From assembly GCA_965249185.1 (NCBI GenBank), contig CBDFLS010000002.1, forward strand, positions 992,001 to 1,056,000: DNA of 64,000 bases. The letters run 5' to 3'. Position numbers and translations under genes: made by a program. The stretch's first letter is position 1, and every line of letters begins with the position of its first letter. Shown here piece by piece: positions 1-8,405 of this stretch. The stretch is from CBDFLS01 sp965249185. GTDB taxonomy: Bacteria; Chloroflexota; Dehalococcoidia; Lucifugimonadales; Australimonadaceae. The notes below the pieces were generated by a model. The model was not told where the DNA came from. It did no database searches and saw only the letters and a program-made list of their open reading frames with translations.

Positions 1-1
1 C

Positions 2-232
2 GCCGAGATCATCAAGACGGCCATGGTCGAGATCCAGACCCGGATGAACGCCGCTCGGATGCGCTCCAAGATGCTCCTGCAGGTCCACGACGAGCTGATC
101 TTCGAGTCGCCCAAGGAGGAGCTGCAGGCGCTCAAGGCGCTGGTGCTGGAGGTCATGCCCCACGCCATGGAGCTGGTGGTGCCGCTGAAGGTGGATGTGA
201 AGACCGGCTCCACCTGGGGCGATATGGAATAG
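2..232 (+). CDS. polA: DNA polymerase I, C-terminal fragment (window edge)
   Basis: The frame is open from the first bases of the window to a TAG at 230-232, so only about the last 76 residues of a family A DNA polymerase are present. The stretch LLQVHDELIFE is polymerase motif C; its VHDE contains the second catalytic aspartate that binds the metal ions for nucleotide addition. The remaining tail (the LEVMPHAMEL region, then V-P-L-K-V-D and the WGDME end) matches the usual end of bacterial Pol I. The enzyme fills gaps in repair and removes Okazaki primers. The true start lies upstream of the window. The nearest downstream gene is about 550 nt away, so it appears to end its own transcription unit. 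Confidence 0.93.
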   Translation, partial: AEIIKTAMVEIQTRMNAARMRSKMLLQVHDELIFESPKEELQALKALVLEVMPHAMELVVPLKVDVKTGSTWGDME

Positions 233-780
233 CCAGGGCTCAGCCGTGCTAGCCCTCCGTCCGCCGGAGTCCTCCGTTCCGACGGCCCGCCCCGGTCGGG
301 CCGGGGAGTCCCGCCGCCGGGACGGTCGGGCCGGACCGATCCCGTCGGGGGATCCAGCTGGGTGCGACCCTGCACCCATAAGCGGGTCCCGCGCCTGGGT
401 CCCCTCACCAACGCCCACAAGTCCACGCCGGGGCGCTCCCGCTTCCCTCGCCCTCCCCTCCGTCTTCGCTCAGGGCGCGCGGCATCATAGCCTGCGCCTC
501 AATTTTGCACCGCTTCTCCCTTCGACAGGCTCACCATGAGCGGAGATATGAAGCCGCTCACCCTGAGGCTCTCGAAGGGGCACCCTGTCCGATGATGCTT
601 CGCTCATCGAGACTCTCGATAGCCCTCCGTCCGCCGGAGTCCGGTCGAGCCGGACCAATGGAATCGGGGCGTATCGGAGAGCCAAGTTTACCCTTGAGCG
701 CGGCGAAGCGATAAACTCCGCGAAGGACCTCCACGACAATTGCCCGGCGTGGGTGCCCGGCACGGGTGGCACAAGGAGCG
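233..780. repeat. Intergenic spacer with short dispersed repeats, no gene
   Basis: No convincing coding frame. The 20-mer AGCCCTCCGTCCGCCGGAGT occurs at 251-270 and again at 621-640. A Chloroflexota-style intergenic palindrome (CTTCGACAGGCTCACCATGA core) lies near 519-540, with an inverted degenerate partner at about 555-585. The 18-mer at 368-385 recurs as its reverse complement, CCGCTTATGGGTGCAGGG, at 13948-13965. These look like REP-type or miniature repeats rather than regulatory sites for one gene. Confidence 0.6.
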
Positions 781-1527
781 ATGACAGAGTTCGGACTGCT
801 CGCCGCTATCCTCGGAATCTTCGTGTTCTTCGCGGCTGGCCTCACCCAGGGGTTGATCGGATTCGGGTTCGCTCTGGTGGCGGTTCCGATCCTCGGCCTG
901 GTGGCCTCTCCGCAGCTCGTTGTGCCCGCGGTCATTATTGGCGGCACCATCAGCAACTTCATTGTCCTGTTCCATGTCTGGCGGTGGGTCCATCTAAGCC
1001 AGATCTGGCCCCTTATAATCGCTGGCTCCGTGGCCGCTCCTTTCGGAGCGTACCTGCTCGATATCTTGAGCGCCGACGTTCTACGTATCATCATCGGAGT
1101 GGCGGTGCTCCTGTTTACCATCACCTCCATTCAGGGTTTTCGGAAAAGGATTCGCAACGAGAAGTTCGCAATGGTCCCCGTGGGACTCGCCAGCGGCCTT
1201 CTGGGGGGAAGCATCGCCACATCGGGCCCGCCGGTGGTCCTCTTCCTTGCCAACCAGGGCTTGGAGAAGGAGACGTTCAGGGCAAATCTGATCGCTTACT
1301 TTTCCGTGCTGAACGTGGTCACCCTGGCAGCTCTAAGCGTGGAAGGGGTGATCACCGCGTCGACGATGGGGTTCGCCTTGATCTCGATGCCGGGAATGGC
1401 GATAGGCGCGCTGACCGGCGTGGCGCTGGCGGGCAGAGTCAGAGAGGGCCTATTTCGAAGAATCGCGCTATCGGTCGTCGCGGCTGCGGGCCTGCTGTCC
1501 ATCGCAACCGGATTACACATCCTTTAG
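781..1527 (+). CDS. TauE/SafE (TSUP) family membrane permease
   Basis: A 248-residue, almost wholly hydrophobic protein with about eight predicted membrane segments. The N-terminal motif GLTQGLIGFGFALVAVPIL (residues about 20-38) is typical of the TauE/SafE sulfite or organosulfonate exporter family, and a matching second-half motif GGSIATSGPPVVLFLAN marks the internal repeat. Family members move sulfite, sulfoacetate or related small anions across the inner membrane; the substrate cannot be told here. I chose ATG 781; an upstream in-frame GTG at 766 would add five residues. AAGGAG at 773-778 is rather close to 781, so the start is uncertain. The gene stands alone, convergent with the DUF1989 gene. 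Confidence 0.85.
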   Translation: MTEFGLLAAILGIFVFFAAGLTQGLIGFGFALVAVPILGLVASPQLVVPAVIIGGTISNFIVLFHVWRWVHLSQIWPLIIAGSVAAPFGAYLLDILSADVLRIIIGVAVLLFTITSIQGFRKRIRNEKFAMVPVGLASGLLGGSIATSGPPVVLFLANQGLEKETFRANLIAYFSVLNVVTLAALSVEGVITASTMGFALISMPGMAIGALTGVALAGRVREGLFRRIALSVVAAAGLLSIATGLHIL

Positions 1528-1582
1528 TCCGCCGAGACGAAGCGTACGACGGACCCGAAGTCGCCGGGCGCTCGGGTCGCGG

Positions 1583-2188
1583 TCAGCCCTGGCGAATCTC
1601 CACGTTCAGCGGCTTAGGCGCGAAGTCGTTCACCAGTCCCTCGTTGGGGCATGCCGAGATCGACACCAGCACGTCCATCTCCGCCCGGAAGTCGATGAAG
1701 TCCCCCGCCTCGATGAGCGGCTTGCTGAAGTTGAAGCGTTCCTCGTCGTCGAAGTGGCCCACCATGAAGATGTTGAAGGTGTCCAGCGGCACGTCGTACT
1801 CCGTGAAGCCGTAGGGCCCCAGCGACTCGACGATGTTGCCGTGGCAGGTGCGCTGGCCCTCGCCGCCGTGGGCGATCTTGTTGTAGAAGGGGTTGCACCG
1901 GCCGTGGACCCAGTGGGCGCCGTACTTGTCGTCGGTCACCGTCATCATCAGATTGTAAAAGGGCGGGCCGGAGTAGAGCGTGCGGACGTTGCTGAACGAC
2001 CGTCCGTTGACGGCGCAGGTCAGGTGCGTGCTGAACTTCTCCCGGTGGTCGTGACGGCCGAAGGCGGTCATATCGCCCACCTGCTTGCCCTCCGGTGAGA
2101 TGACGCGGAACGTCTGTCCCTTGAGCACCTCGAAGGCGCGCCCCTCGCGCTTGGGGATGGTGAGCTCACGAACGGTACGCTGGGCCAT
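1583..2188 (-). CDS. DUF1989 / urea carboxylase-associated family protein
   Basis: A 201-residue soluble protein of the DUF1989 family. Family landmarks are PEGKQVGDMTAF (residues 32-43), GRCNP with Cys98, CHGNI with Cys115, and SISACPN with Cys180. Members sit beside urea or guanidine carboxylases, and some paired members form carboxyguanidine deiminase; others have no proven role. No urea or guanidine carboxylase is in this window, so the function remains open. The start at 2188 is set by a strong AGGAGG just upstream; a longer frame to 2269 lacks this. A second, divergent DUF1989 gene lies at 43393-44013 with the same three cysteine contexts. Confidence 0.85.
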   Translation of the reverse strand: MAQRTVRELTIPKREGRAFEVLKGQTFRVISPEGKQVGDMTAFGRHDHREKFSTHLTCAVNGRSFSNVRTLYSGPPFYNLMMTVTDDKYGAHWVHGRCNPFYNKIAHGGEGQRTCHGNIVESLGPYGFTEYDVPLDTFNIFMVGHFDDEERFNFSKPLIEAGDFIDFRAEMDVLVSISACPNEGLVNDFAPKPLNVEIRQG

Positions 2189-2416
2189 GGCTGCCTCCTG
2201 CGGGCCGGGGTCCCTTAGCTGTCGAGCCGGTGCTGGGCGGCCCGGCGCGTCAATTGTCGCAGGTGCCACGAACGCTGGCTAGCCGTTGCCCACGCCGACG
2301 CCAGGCCTCAGCCAAAGCGTACCCGCTTCCGAGTCACGGCGCTGCGAAGTGTGGTGAGATAGGATGGAAAAAACGGACACCAAAGTCGGATAAGATAGAG
2401 CGACGGAGGTGTCAGT

Positions 2417-2734
2417 ATGAAAGGTGTCCCTCAAGGAAGATACACGAGGGAATTCCGCCAGGAAGCAGTGAAGCTGGTAACGGAAGAGAGGCTATCATTG
2501 CCGGAGGCAGCCCGCCGGTTGTCCCTGGCGCCATCGACGTTAGGGTACTGGGTGAAGGCACAAAGGGCCGGCAAACTGGGAGATGTCGGCAAGACGTACA
2601 GGCCCTTGACTGAAGTAGAGATGGATTTGGCCCGGACTAAGAAGGAACTGGCGGAAGTGAAGATGGAGCGGGACATACTAAAAAAAGCGGCCGCGTACTT
2701 TGCCAAGGAGTCGCTGCCCGGTACGCGGCGATGA
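2417..2734 (+). CDS. IS3 transposase OrfA (helix-turn-helix subunit)
   Basis: A 105-residue protein with an N-terminal helix-turn-helix (YTREFRQEAVKLV, then SLPEAARRLSLAPSTLGYWV, residues about 9-46) and a C-terminal leucine-zipper-like helix (LARTKKELAEVKMERDILKK). This is the standard IS3-family DNA-binding OrfA. It recognises the terminal repeats and acts alone as a regulator or fused to OrfB as transposase. An A-rich slippery run near its end allows -1 frameshifting into OrfB. GGAGGT lies upstream of the ATG. It overlaps OrfB by 4 nt (ATGA). Confidence 0.92.
   Translation: MKGVPQGRYTREFRQEAVKLVTEERLSLPEAARRLSLAPSTLGYWVKAQRAGKLGDVGKTYRPLTEVEMDLARTKKELAEVKMERDILKKAAAYFAKESLPGTRR
2680..2687 (+). 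promoter_or_regulatory. Probable -1 programmed frameshift site (A7G)
   Basis: Seven consecutive A followed by G overlap the Leu-Lys-Lys-Ala codons of OrfA. A one-base backward slip here puts ribosomes in the OrfB frame, and no stop codon lies between this site and the OrfB start at 2731, so an OrfAB fusion would result. IS3-family transposases are typically made this way. The frame relation was checked by hand; use of the site is inferred. Confidence 0.75.
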
Positions 2735-3591
2735 ATGAGTTGCGGCTCAAGTATCCAGTCCGGATGATGCGACGGATTATGAATGTATCGGCCAGCGGCT
2801 ACTATGCGTGGGTGGACCGGCCGCTGTCCAAGCGGGCACAGGAGGAAGTGCGGCTGGAGCTGGAGATAATGGCGGCCCACCAGCGGAATAGACAGACCTA
2901 TGGCCCGGAACGGTTACAGCGCGATCTGGCGGAGCATGGCGTTCGGGTGGGTGTTTGCCGGATCAAGCGGATCCGGCAAAAGCTCGGCATACGCTGTAAA
3001 CAGAAGAGGAGATTCAAGACTACCACTAACTCCGCGCACAGACTGCCAGTTGCGGATAACTTGTTGGGCCAGCAGTTCAAGGTCAGTCAGCCCAACGCCG
3101 TGTGGGTGAGTGACATCACCTATATACCGACTGATGAAGGCTGGCTATACCTGGCGGGCCACAAGGACCTGTTCACCGGAGAGCTCGTGGGCTATGCCAT
3201 GGGAGAGCGGATGACCAGGAATCTGGTTAGTCAGTCTCTATTCCGGGCGCTGAGAGCCAAACGCCCCGCGAGGGGACTGATGCATCACTCTGACCGGGGC
3301 TCTCAGTATTGCTCCCAGGAGTACAGAAATCTTATGGAGCGCTCTGGCCTGAGATCATCCATGAGCGGGAAAGGGAACTGTTTTGATAATGCGCCGATGG
3401 AGAGCTTCTGGGGAACACTCAAGCAGGAGCTAGTCCATCACCGTCATTATCGAAGTAGACAGGAAGCAATTCGAGATATGACAGAATATATCGAGATCTT
3501 CTATAACAGGCAGCGCCGCCAGGCCAGGCTGGGATTCCTGTCACCTGCGGCCTTTCAACAAAGATTCTATGCAGGATTACTCGCAGCTTGA
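2731..3591 (+). CDS. IS3 transposase OrfB (DDE integrase)
   Basis: A 286-residue rve-type integrase. An N-terminal HTH_21-like part (TYGPERLQRDLAEHGVRVG, residues about 54-72) precedes the catalytic core. The DDE triad is visible as VSDITY (first Asp), HHSDRGSQY (second Asp) and APMESFWGTLK (Glu), all in expected contexts and spacing. The C-terminus LGFLSPAAFQQRF is also typical. Expressed mainly as a frameshift fusion with OrfA, it cuts and joins the element ends. Length is normal for the family and no lesion is visible. Confidence 0.93.
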   Translation: MNELRLKYPVRMMRRIMNVSASGYYAWVDRPLSKRAQEEVRLELEIMAAHQRNRQTYGPERLQRDLAEHGVRVGVCRIKRIRQKLGIRCKQKRRFKTTTNSAHRLPVADNLLGQQFKVSQPNAVWVSDITYIPTDEGWLYLAGHKDLFTGELVGYAMGERMTRNLVSQSLFRALRAKRPARGLMHHSDRGSQYCSQEYRNLMERSGLRSSMSGKGNCFDNAPMESFWGTLKQELVHHRHYRSRQEAIRDMTEYIEIFYNRQRRQARLGFLSPAAFQQRFYAGLLAA

Positions 3592-3615
3592 AAGGTTTGG
3601 TGTCCACTATTGCCA

Positions 3616-4339
3616 TCCGACCCCAGTCCGAGTCAACGACAGCGATGATTACAACGCCACCTTGCTCGGTACCGACACAGTTCGGGATATCGCTTTGTTA
3701 AGCATCTGCTGTGATTCTGCGTTCAGAGCATTCGAGTTCGGCGACGCATCGAGTCTGCCAGCAGGAACACGAGTAATAGCGATGGGATACCCGTTGGGAT
3801 TGCCGGGGCAGGCCACGGTCACCAGCGGAATCGTGTCTGCGATTCGCTTTGACACTGCCCAATCACGATGGGTTATCCAGACGGACGCACCCATTAACCC
3901 CGGCAATAGCGGTGGACCGCTGATCTCCGGTGCAGGCAAGCTCCTGGGACTCAACACGTTTGGTATCCGTCAGTCGGGCGGAGGTGTATCAGTAGAAGGG
4001 ATAGGGTTCGCGGTGTCCGAGGTTACCATCCAGGCGGTCCTCCCCGGCCTAATCTCTGGGTCCGCTAGCGCTCCTACGCCTACTCCTGCTCCAACGGCGA
4101 AGCAAGGCATCGTTTACGGTCCGACAAGTGGGTCGTTGGCTCACGAAGTCAACAACTTCATCAAACAACTGAGAACGGGTGTCGAGATTCAGCACGGGCT
4201 TGTTGAAGCGACATTCGTGAACCCATACCCGACCTCAGAGGGAACATGGGACTATGGGTTCATGATCAGGAAAAAGGGCGTCAACCGGAATTACCCATAT
4301 CAAGCTGCCTGGGTCCAAGCAACGCACCATCCTCGATGA
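3616..4339 (+). pseudogene. Trypsin-like (HtrA/S1C-type) protease remnant, both ends lost
   Basis: Immediately after the IS3 right end the frame encodes the middle of a trypsin-like serine protease: GTDTVRDIALL carries the catalytic Asp and INPGNSGGPL the catalytic Ser. The His-containing N-terminal part is missing, removed with the IS3 junction. A Pro/Thr linker (APTPTPAPT) and a second domain with EGTWDYGFMIR follow. From 4281 the reading continues into the IS1380-type copy, so the last roughly 19 residues are not native. The product cannot be a functional protease. In intact form such proteins are exported quality-control or processing enzymes. Confidence 0.8.
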
Positions 4340-6048
4340 GAGCCATCGTAGTATCAGTCACGGATGCCGTCAACCATCCAATCAAGCTCACAAAACCATC
4401 TCTCGGCGTGGTGCGTTAGCGGCCCCAGGCAGCGGAGGTGGCTTTCACCACGTTTGCACTCCCTTCAAACTCCTCCGGGCGCGCACCTCGCCCTTGGTTG
4501 CCTCTCTTCACCTCTGATGACCTCAAGGATAATCGCTACCCTGGTGCTGGATGGAGCCCGGCGATACGCTCCAACACTTGCCGGAATACCTCCCGGGACA
4601 CTGCCACCTCAGCAAGCTGAAACACCAACCTCCTGGCATGCCGCACCAGACGTCCACCCATCTTGATGAGCTTGGTCTGCACGCTTCGCAGTGACCAGTG
4701 TTTCACTTACTCTGGCAAAGTCAGCCTTCTCATGAAGTTGCCCAGGTTGTAGGCCAGCACAAACAGCCACAGCCTCACCTGGTTAGCAACGAACCTGTGA
4801 CACGAGAGCCGCGTCCAGTTCAGGGCGTATTTACCTTCCTTGATCCACTGCTCGGCCGTGCCCCGCCCGTTGTAGAAGTGGGTTACGCCTGCCGGCGGTA
4901 GGTTGAGGTTGGTGACGACGAACCCGACCCCCGGGAATAGCTCACCCTGGCGCCACTCCACCTTGGCGACCACACGCCGGGGAATGTCCCAGCTCTGGGC
5001 CTGGTAAACGAAGTCGTGATACCGGACTACGGGCTTCCCTTCGACAGGCTCAGGGCAGGCTTTAGGCGGCCTGCCCACGGGCCGCTTCAGCAGGTGCCGG
5101 ATGTTTCCTTGTAATACCTCGTTGGCCGGAAGCCGCATAGCGTAGCCAGTGTCCCTTGACTCCAGGTACTCGTACACCTCGGGCTTGGCAAAGGCAGCAT
5201 CGGCCCGGAACAGCAGCCGGACTCCTTTCTCCTGGTATCGCTTCACGACTGGCTCCAGAACCTCCCGCCACCGCTCAGCGCTGTGGACGTTGCCCGGGCG
5301 AAGCATTGCACCTTCGCAATCTCCGAAATGGTTGAACAGGAAGAGCGGGTGATAACATACGGACTCGAAGTGGCCGTTGTAGGCGACTCCCTCTTGCTGC
5401 CCATGCACCGGGCTTTCAGAGCTGTCCATGTCTAGGATAACTCGCTGGTGAGATGTCTGGGCCATGGCCCTGTCCACCCACTGAACATTCAGGCGCGCAA
5501 GCCCATCCAGGTTTTCCTCTTCGGTTAACACCTCAGTCTCAAATCGGCTCATAGTATTGGTGCTGGCTGCCTGCTTATCAGTACCTTGCCACCCGACGAT
5601 GACACGCATAGCCGGGTCTTGGGCAAGCCGTTCAGCGTCGTTGGTGTCCTCGTAGCCAGCGAGACGGCTATACACCGATTGTCTGAGCAAGGGCAACAGC
5701 GGGTGTTGCACATTGCGGCCGGTGCGGCTTTCATGGATATAATCGTTGGCTGTCTCTGTGAGCCCCAGAGCGGCATCAAGCTCGCGGCATGCCAGGAGTC
5801 CGGCGTCCGAGGTGATGGTAGCGCCACGAAAATCCAGGCGGACTCTGCGGTCGAATTGGAGCTTCAAAGGGGTGTCGGAGCTTTCACCCATTGGGTGCCT
5901 CCAGCGAGATTGCGGTATCCAGAACTAGACCCGCTAGCTCGGCCAGTCTAGCACCCACACTGCCCATAATGCCCAGGTAGGCGGCTCAAATAGGCAGCAC
6001 TCTTACCGGATTACGACGCACCCACGCGGCTGATCTGGGAAATGTGGG
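4281..6048 (-). mobile_element. IS1380-type element, left copy (transposase broken)
   Basis: This is the exact inverse of 10000-11767 apart from single-base changes. Limits were set by where the two copies stop matching: TCAACCGG at the outer end and CCCACATTT (reverse sense) at the inner end. Weak imperfect terminal inverted repeats can be aligned (the ATTACGCATATCAAGC-like outer end with the ATTTCCCAGATCAGC inner end). Its transposase carries a nonsense codon, so this copy is probably movable only by the other copy's enzyme. Confidence 0.75.
4536..5891 (-). pseudogene. IS1380-family transposase with premature stop
   Basis: Identical in plan to the intact gene at 10157-11512, but codon 395 is TAA (4707-4709) where the intact copy has TCA, a single C-to-A change. 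This removes the last 57 residues (the SVKHWSLRSVQTK helix and beyond). Two other replacements are visible: Gln for Glu in LNVEWVDRA and Gly for Arg in LFPRVGF. The DDE-type core (LDMDSSESPVHG, FRADAAFAKPEV, YNGRGTAEQWIKEGK) is retained, so the truncated protein might fold partly, but it is probably inactive. Confidence 0.85.
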
Positions 6049-6187
6049 ATCTAATGGCTTCAATGGAACCTATCGCCATCAGCCTGGAGGGGCAGGGCGA
6101 GATGGCCTCTCTCCAAGGCCCTCATATGGCACCATCATGGCCACCGTCTCGCTAGGCCCATAAGCGGCTGGACCTGAGCAGTGAACA

Positions 6188-6233
6188 AAAGAAGAAGGGC
6201 GGTCCGGTGTCACACCGGACCGCCCTTCTTTTG
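6188..6233. terminator. Strong bidirectional intrinsic terminator
   Basis: A perfect inverted repeat of about 19 bp (6192-6210 with 6212-6230, one-base centre at 6211) built on GGGCGGTCCGGTGT, flanked by AAAA on the left and TTTT on the right. On the minus strand it ends the ABC transporter operon 24 nt past the substrate-binding protein stop. It also insulates against readthrough from the IS copy. Confidence 0.9.
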
Positions 6234-6256
6234 GGATCGTGTGGCGCCGGAGTGGG

Positions 6257-7294
6257 CTAGCTCGCCTCGTCCAGTGCCTTCTCTATGTCCTTCCACGCGT
6301 CACTGGTCACCCAGCTCTGCACGAGGCTCCTGTTGCTGTTCATGTAGTGGATCGCGGCCATGCCCAACAGGTCATCCACCTCGTTCGTGTCCGCCCAGGC
6401 CAAGGTCTCGGTCAGCGGAGCCAGGCCGGAGTTCATCTTGGTCAGAAAATCGAAGATGTCCGGGGCCAGGTCTTGGAGCGTCCCCGAAACCAGCGCGTCG
6501 ATGGGGATCGTCTCGTAGGCGCAGGCCTCGCTGATGGGCCGGAGGCTCGCATCCAACTGAGCCGCGGACACCATTTGCCAGCAGGCGTCGGTGTAGGCCG
6601 GCTCCTCTAGGATGTACCAGTCGTAAAGCCCCATAACATCCGTCGGCTGCCAATAGTAGCCGAAGACCGGCTCATTCTTGAGCTGAGCGCCCACCAGCGC
6701 CGCCTTCAGCGCGGCGCCGGAACCCGGCGAGATGTTATTGAAGGTGTCGTCGAGCCCGTAGGCCTCCAATTTCACCGTGTTGATCTCGGCGCACTGCCAA
6801 CCGATGACGCAGTTGTAGAACGCGCCCATGGACGAGTCCTCGGGGTCCTTGAAGAGCTCCCAGTTGTCCTTCACGTCCTGGACGGTGTTGATGCCGTACT
6901 GCTCGTGCACCCACATGGGTACAACGAAGAACTGTGGCCCGCCCTCGAACATCTCGCCCAGGTTGATCACGTTGCCCGCGGCGGTCTCTTCGTCATACCA
7001 CTCCACCATGTTCTGTTGCCACCCCTCCATAAGCACGTGAGAATCGCCATTGGCCAGGGTAACCTGGGCTACGGGTGTGGTCATCTCAATCGAGTCGACC
7101 GGATAGCCGTACCCATGCTCGGCCACGAACATAGCGACGCCGGTCAAAACATGAAGGGAGCCGCCGTGCTGGTTGTCTGCGAACTTGAGGGTGGGTTTCT
7201 CATCATCCCCACAGGCCGCAACCAGGAATGGGAGCGCCACCAGCAGTGCCAAGAACACCAAATAATGTTTCCAACCACTCGGAATCAACTTCAC
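6257..7294 (-). CDS. Glycine betaine/proline-type ABC transporter substrate-binding lipoprotein
   Basis: A 345-residue OpuAC-type periplasmic binding protein. The N-terminus is a lipoprotein signal (positively charged start, hydrophobic run, then LVAAC with Cys28 as lipobox cysteine). The mature part starts near TLKFADNQHGGSLHVLTGVA and shows the aromatic-rich features expected for quaternary-ammonium cages (EGWQQNMVEWYDEET, GYYWQPTDVMGLYDW). It would capture glycine betaine, proline betaine, choline or a related osmolyte outside the membrane. It is the last gene of the operon ATPase-permease-binding protein, 160 nt after the permease, and is followed by a strong terminator. The exact ligand cannot be assigned. 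Confidence 0.88.
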   Translation of the reverse strand: MKLIPSGWKHYLVFLALLVALPFLVAACGDDEKPTLKFADNQHGGSLHVLTGVAMFVAEHGYGYPVDSIEMTTPVAQVTLANGDSHVLMEGWQQNMVEWYDEETAAGNVINLGEMFEGGPQFFVVPMWVHEQYGINTVQDVKDNWELFKDPEDSSMGAFYNCVIGWQCAEINTVKLEAYGLDDTFNNISPGSGAALKAALVGAQLKNEPVFGYYWQPTDVMGLYDWYILEEPAYTDACWQMVSAAQLDASLRPISEACAYETIPIDALVSGTLQDLAPDIFDFLTKMNSGLAPLTETLAWADTNEVDDLLGMAAIHYMNSNRSLVQSWVTSDAWKDIEKALDEAS

Positions 7295-7454
7295 GTGAGC
7301 CTCCTCTTACTGAATTACTCGCGTCCCTCTTGAGACGTTGGCTGTTCATAGTGCGCGTCTCAGGGCGCACCTATTGGACAGTACTTGGTCTGTGCTCCAC
7401 CTCCTTCGAACCCTCAAACTCGAGACGCCCCGTTCTTCAGATACTCTCCGCGGA

Positions 7455-8336
7455 CTACAGCACAGATGCGGAGTCTCTGTCGCCTCTCGCCCGCTTGGGT
7501 TTCGCCATTCCTTGGGTGATCCGATCGATCACGACCGCCATGACCACGATGCCAAGTCCTCCAATGACTCCCCGTCCGATGTCGAGGCGGGCGATGCCGT
7601 TGAACACTTCGACCCCCAGACCCTTGGCGCCGATCATGGCGGCAATGACCACCATGGCCAGGGCCATCATCACCGTCTGGTTTACGCCTGCCATGATTGA
7701 CGGCCGCGCCATGGGGAGCTGGACCTTCAGCAGGAGCTGAATGGACGTGGAGCCGAAGGACTTGGCAGCCTCCACCACCTCAGGGTCCACCTGCCTTATA
7801 CCCAGGTTGGTCAGGCGAATCATGGGCGGGATGGCGTAGATGACCGTGGCCATGACCGCCGGCACTCTGCCCAACCCCAGCAGCATAAGCGCAGGAATCA
7901 GGTAGACGAAGCTGGGCATGGTCTGCATCCCGTCCAGGATGGGTCGTGTGACGGCTTCAAACCGGTTGTTCTTGGCCGCCAGAATTCCTATGGGCAGTCC
8001 GAATCCGACAGCGATCAGGGTCGCGGTAAGGACGATGGAGAGGGTCTGCATGGAGAGCTCATGGAGTCCGAAGAATGCGACCCCCACCATCGACGCCACG
8101 GCGAAGCTCCCGATTCTCCCGCCGACGAGCCGCCAGGCCGCCAGGCCCACGGCGATGACCACAAACCACCAGGGCAGCCAGAGGAGGAGCGATTCGGTGC
8201 CTTTCAGGATTTGCAGGATTGGCCATCTTATGGCATCGAAGAACCCGTCCCAGTTGGCTATCACCCAGTCCGTGCGGGCGGTGATCCACTTGGATACATC
8301 GGAGCCAATGCTCCAGTTCTCTGGAAAATCAAGCAC
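7455..8336 (-). CDS. Glycine betaine/proline-type ABC transporter permease
   Basis: A 293-residue inner-membrane permease of the ProW/OpuAB type. An N-terminal extension of about 60 residues precedes roughly six membrane helices. The EAA-like loop reads VEAAKSFGSTSIQLLLKVQLPMARPSIMAG (around residues 187-216) and contacts the ATPase. PILDGMQTMPSFVYLIPALMLLG is a family signature. GTG at 8336 was chosen because AAGGAGGGA sits 8-9 nt upstream. It lies 69 nt behind the ATPase gene and is presumably co-transcribed. Confidence 0.9.
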   Translation of the reverse strand: MLDFPENWSIGSDVSKWITARTDWVIANWDGFFDAIRWPILQILKGTESLLLWLPWWFVVIAVGLAAWRLVGGRIGSFAVASMVGVAFFGLHELSMQTLSIVLTATLIAVGFGLPIGILAAKNNRFEAVTRPILDGMQTMPSFVYLIPALMLLGLGRVPAVMATVIYAIPPMIRLTNLGIRQVDPEVVEAAKSFGSTSIQLLLKVQLPMARPSIMAGVNQTVMMALAMVVIAAMIGAKGLGVEVFNGIARLDIGRGVIGGLGIVVMAVVIDRITQGMAKPKRARGDRDSASVL

Positions 8337-8405
8337 TAGCTTTCTCCCTCCTTAAACAACACACTTCCGGCCTGCTCGCGGCCACAACTCTCCAGACGAG
8401 GCGTC

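Larger units (their letters stand above)
2365..3615 (+). mobile_element. IS3-family insertion sequence
   Basis: A 1,251-bp element with two overlapping ORFs and imperfect 20-bp terminal inverted repeats (2365-2384 and 3596-3615, 16 of 20 matching, ending in ...GGACACCAAA internally and TGG...CCA externally). Both transposase ORFs are intact, so it may still be active. No direct target duplication is visible: the left flank is plain intergenic DNA, while the right flank is the middle of a protease gene. This suggests a deletion or rearrangement after insertion rather than a simple hop. Confidence 0.85.

Noticed and set aside
753..1814. 353-codon plus-strand frame
   Set aside because: Overlaps the TauE/SafE gene in another frame and the DUF1989 gene antisense; low-complexity Arg/Gly composition.
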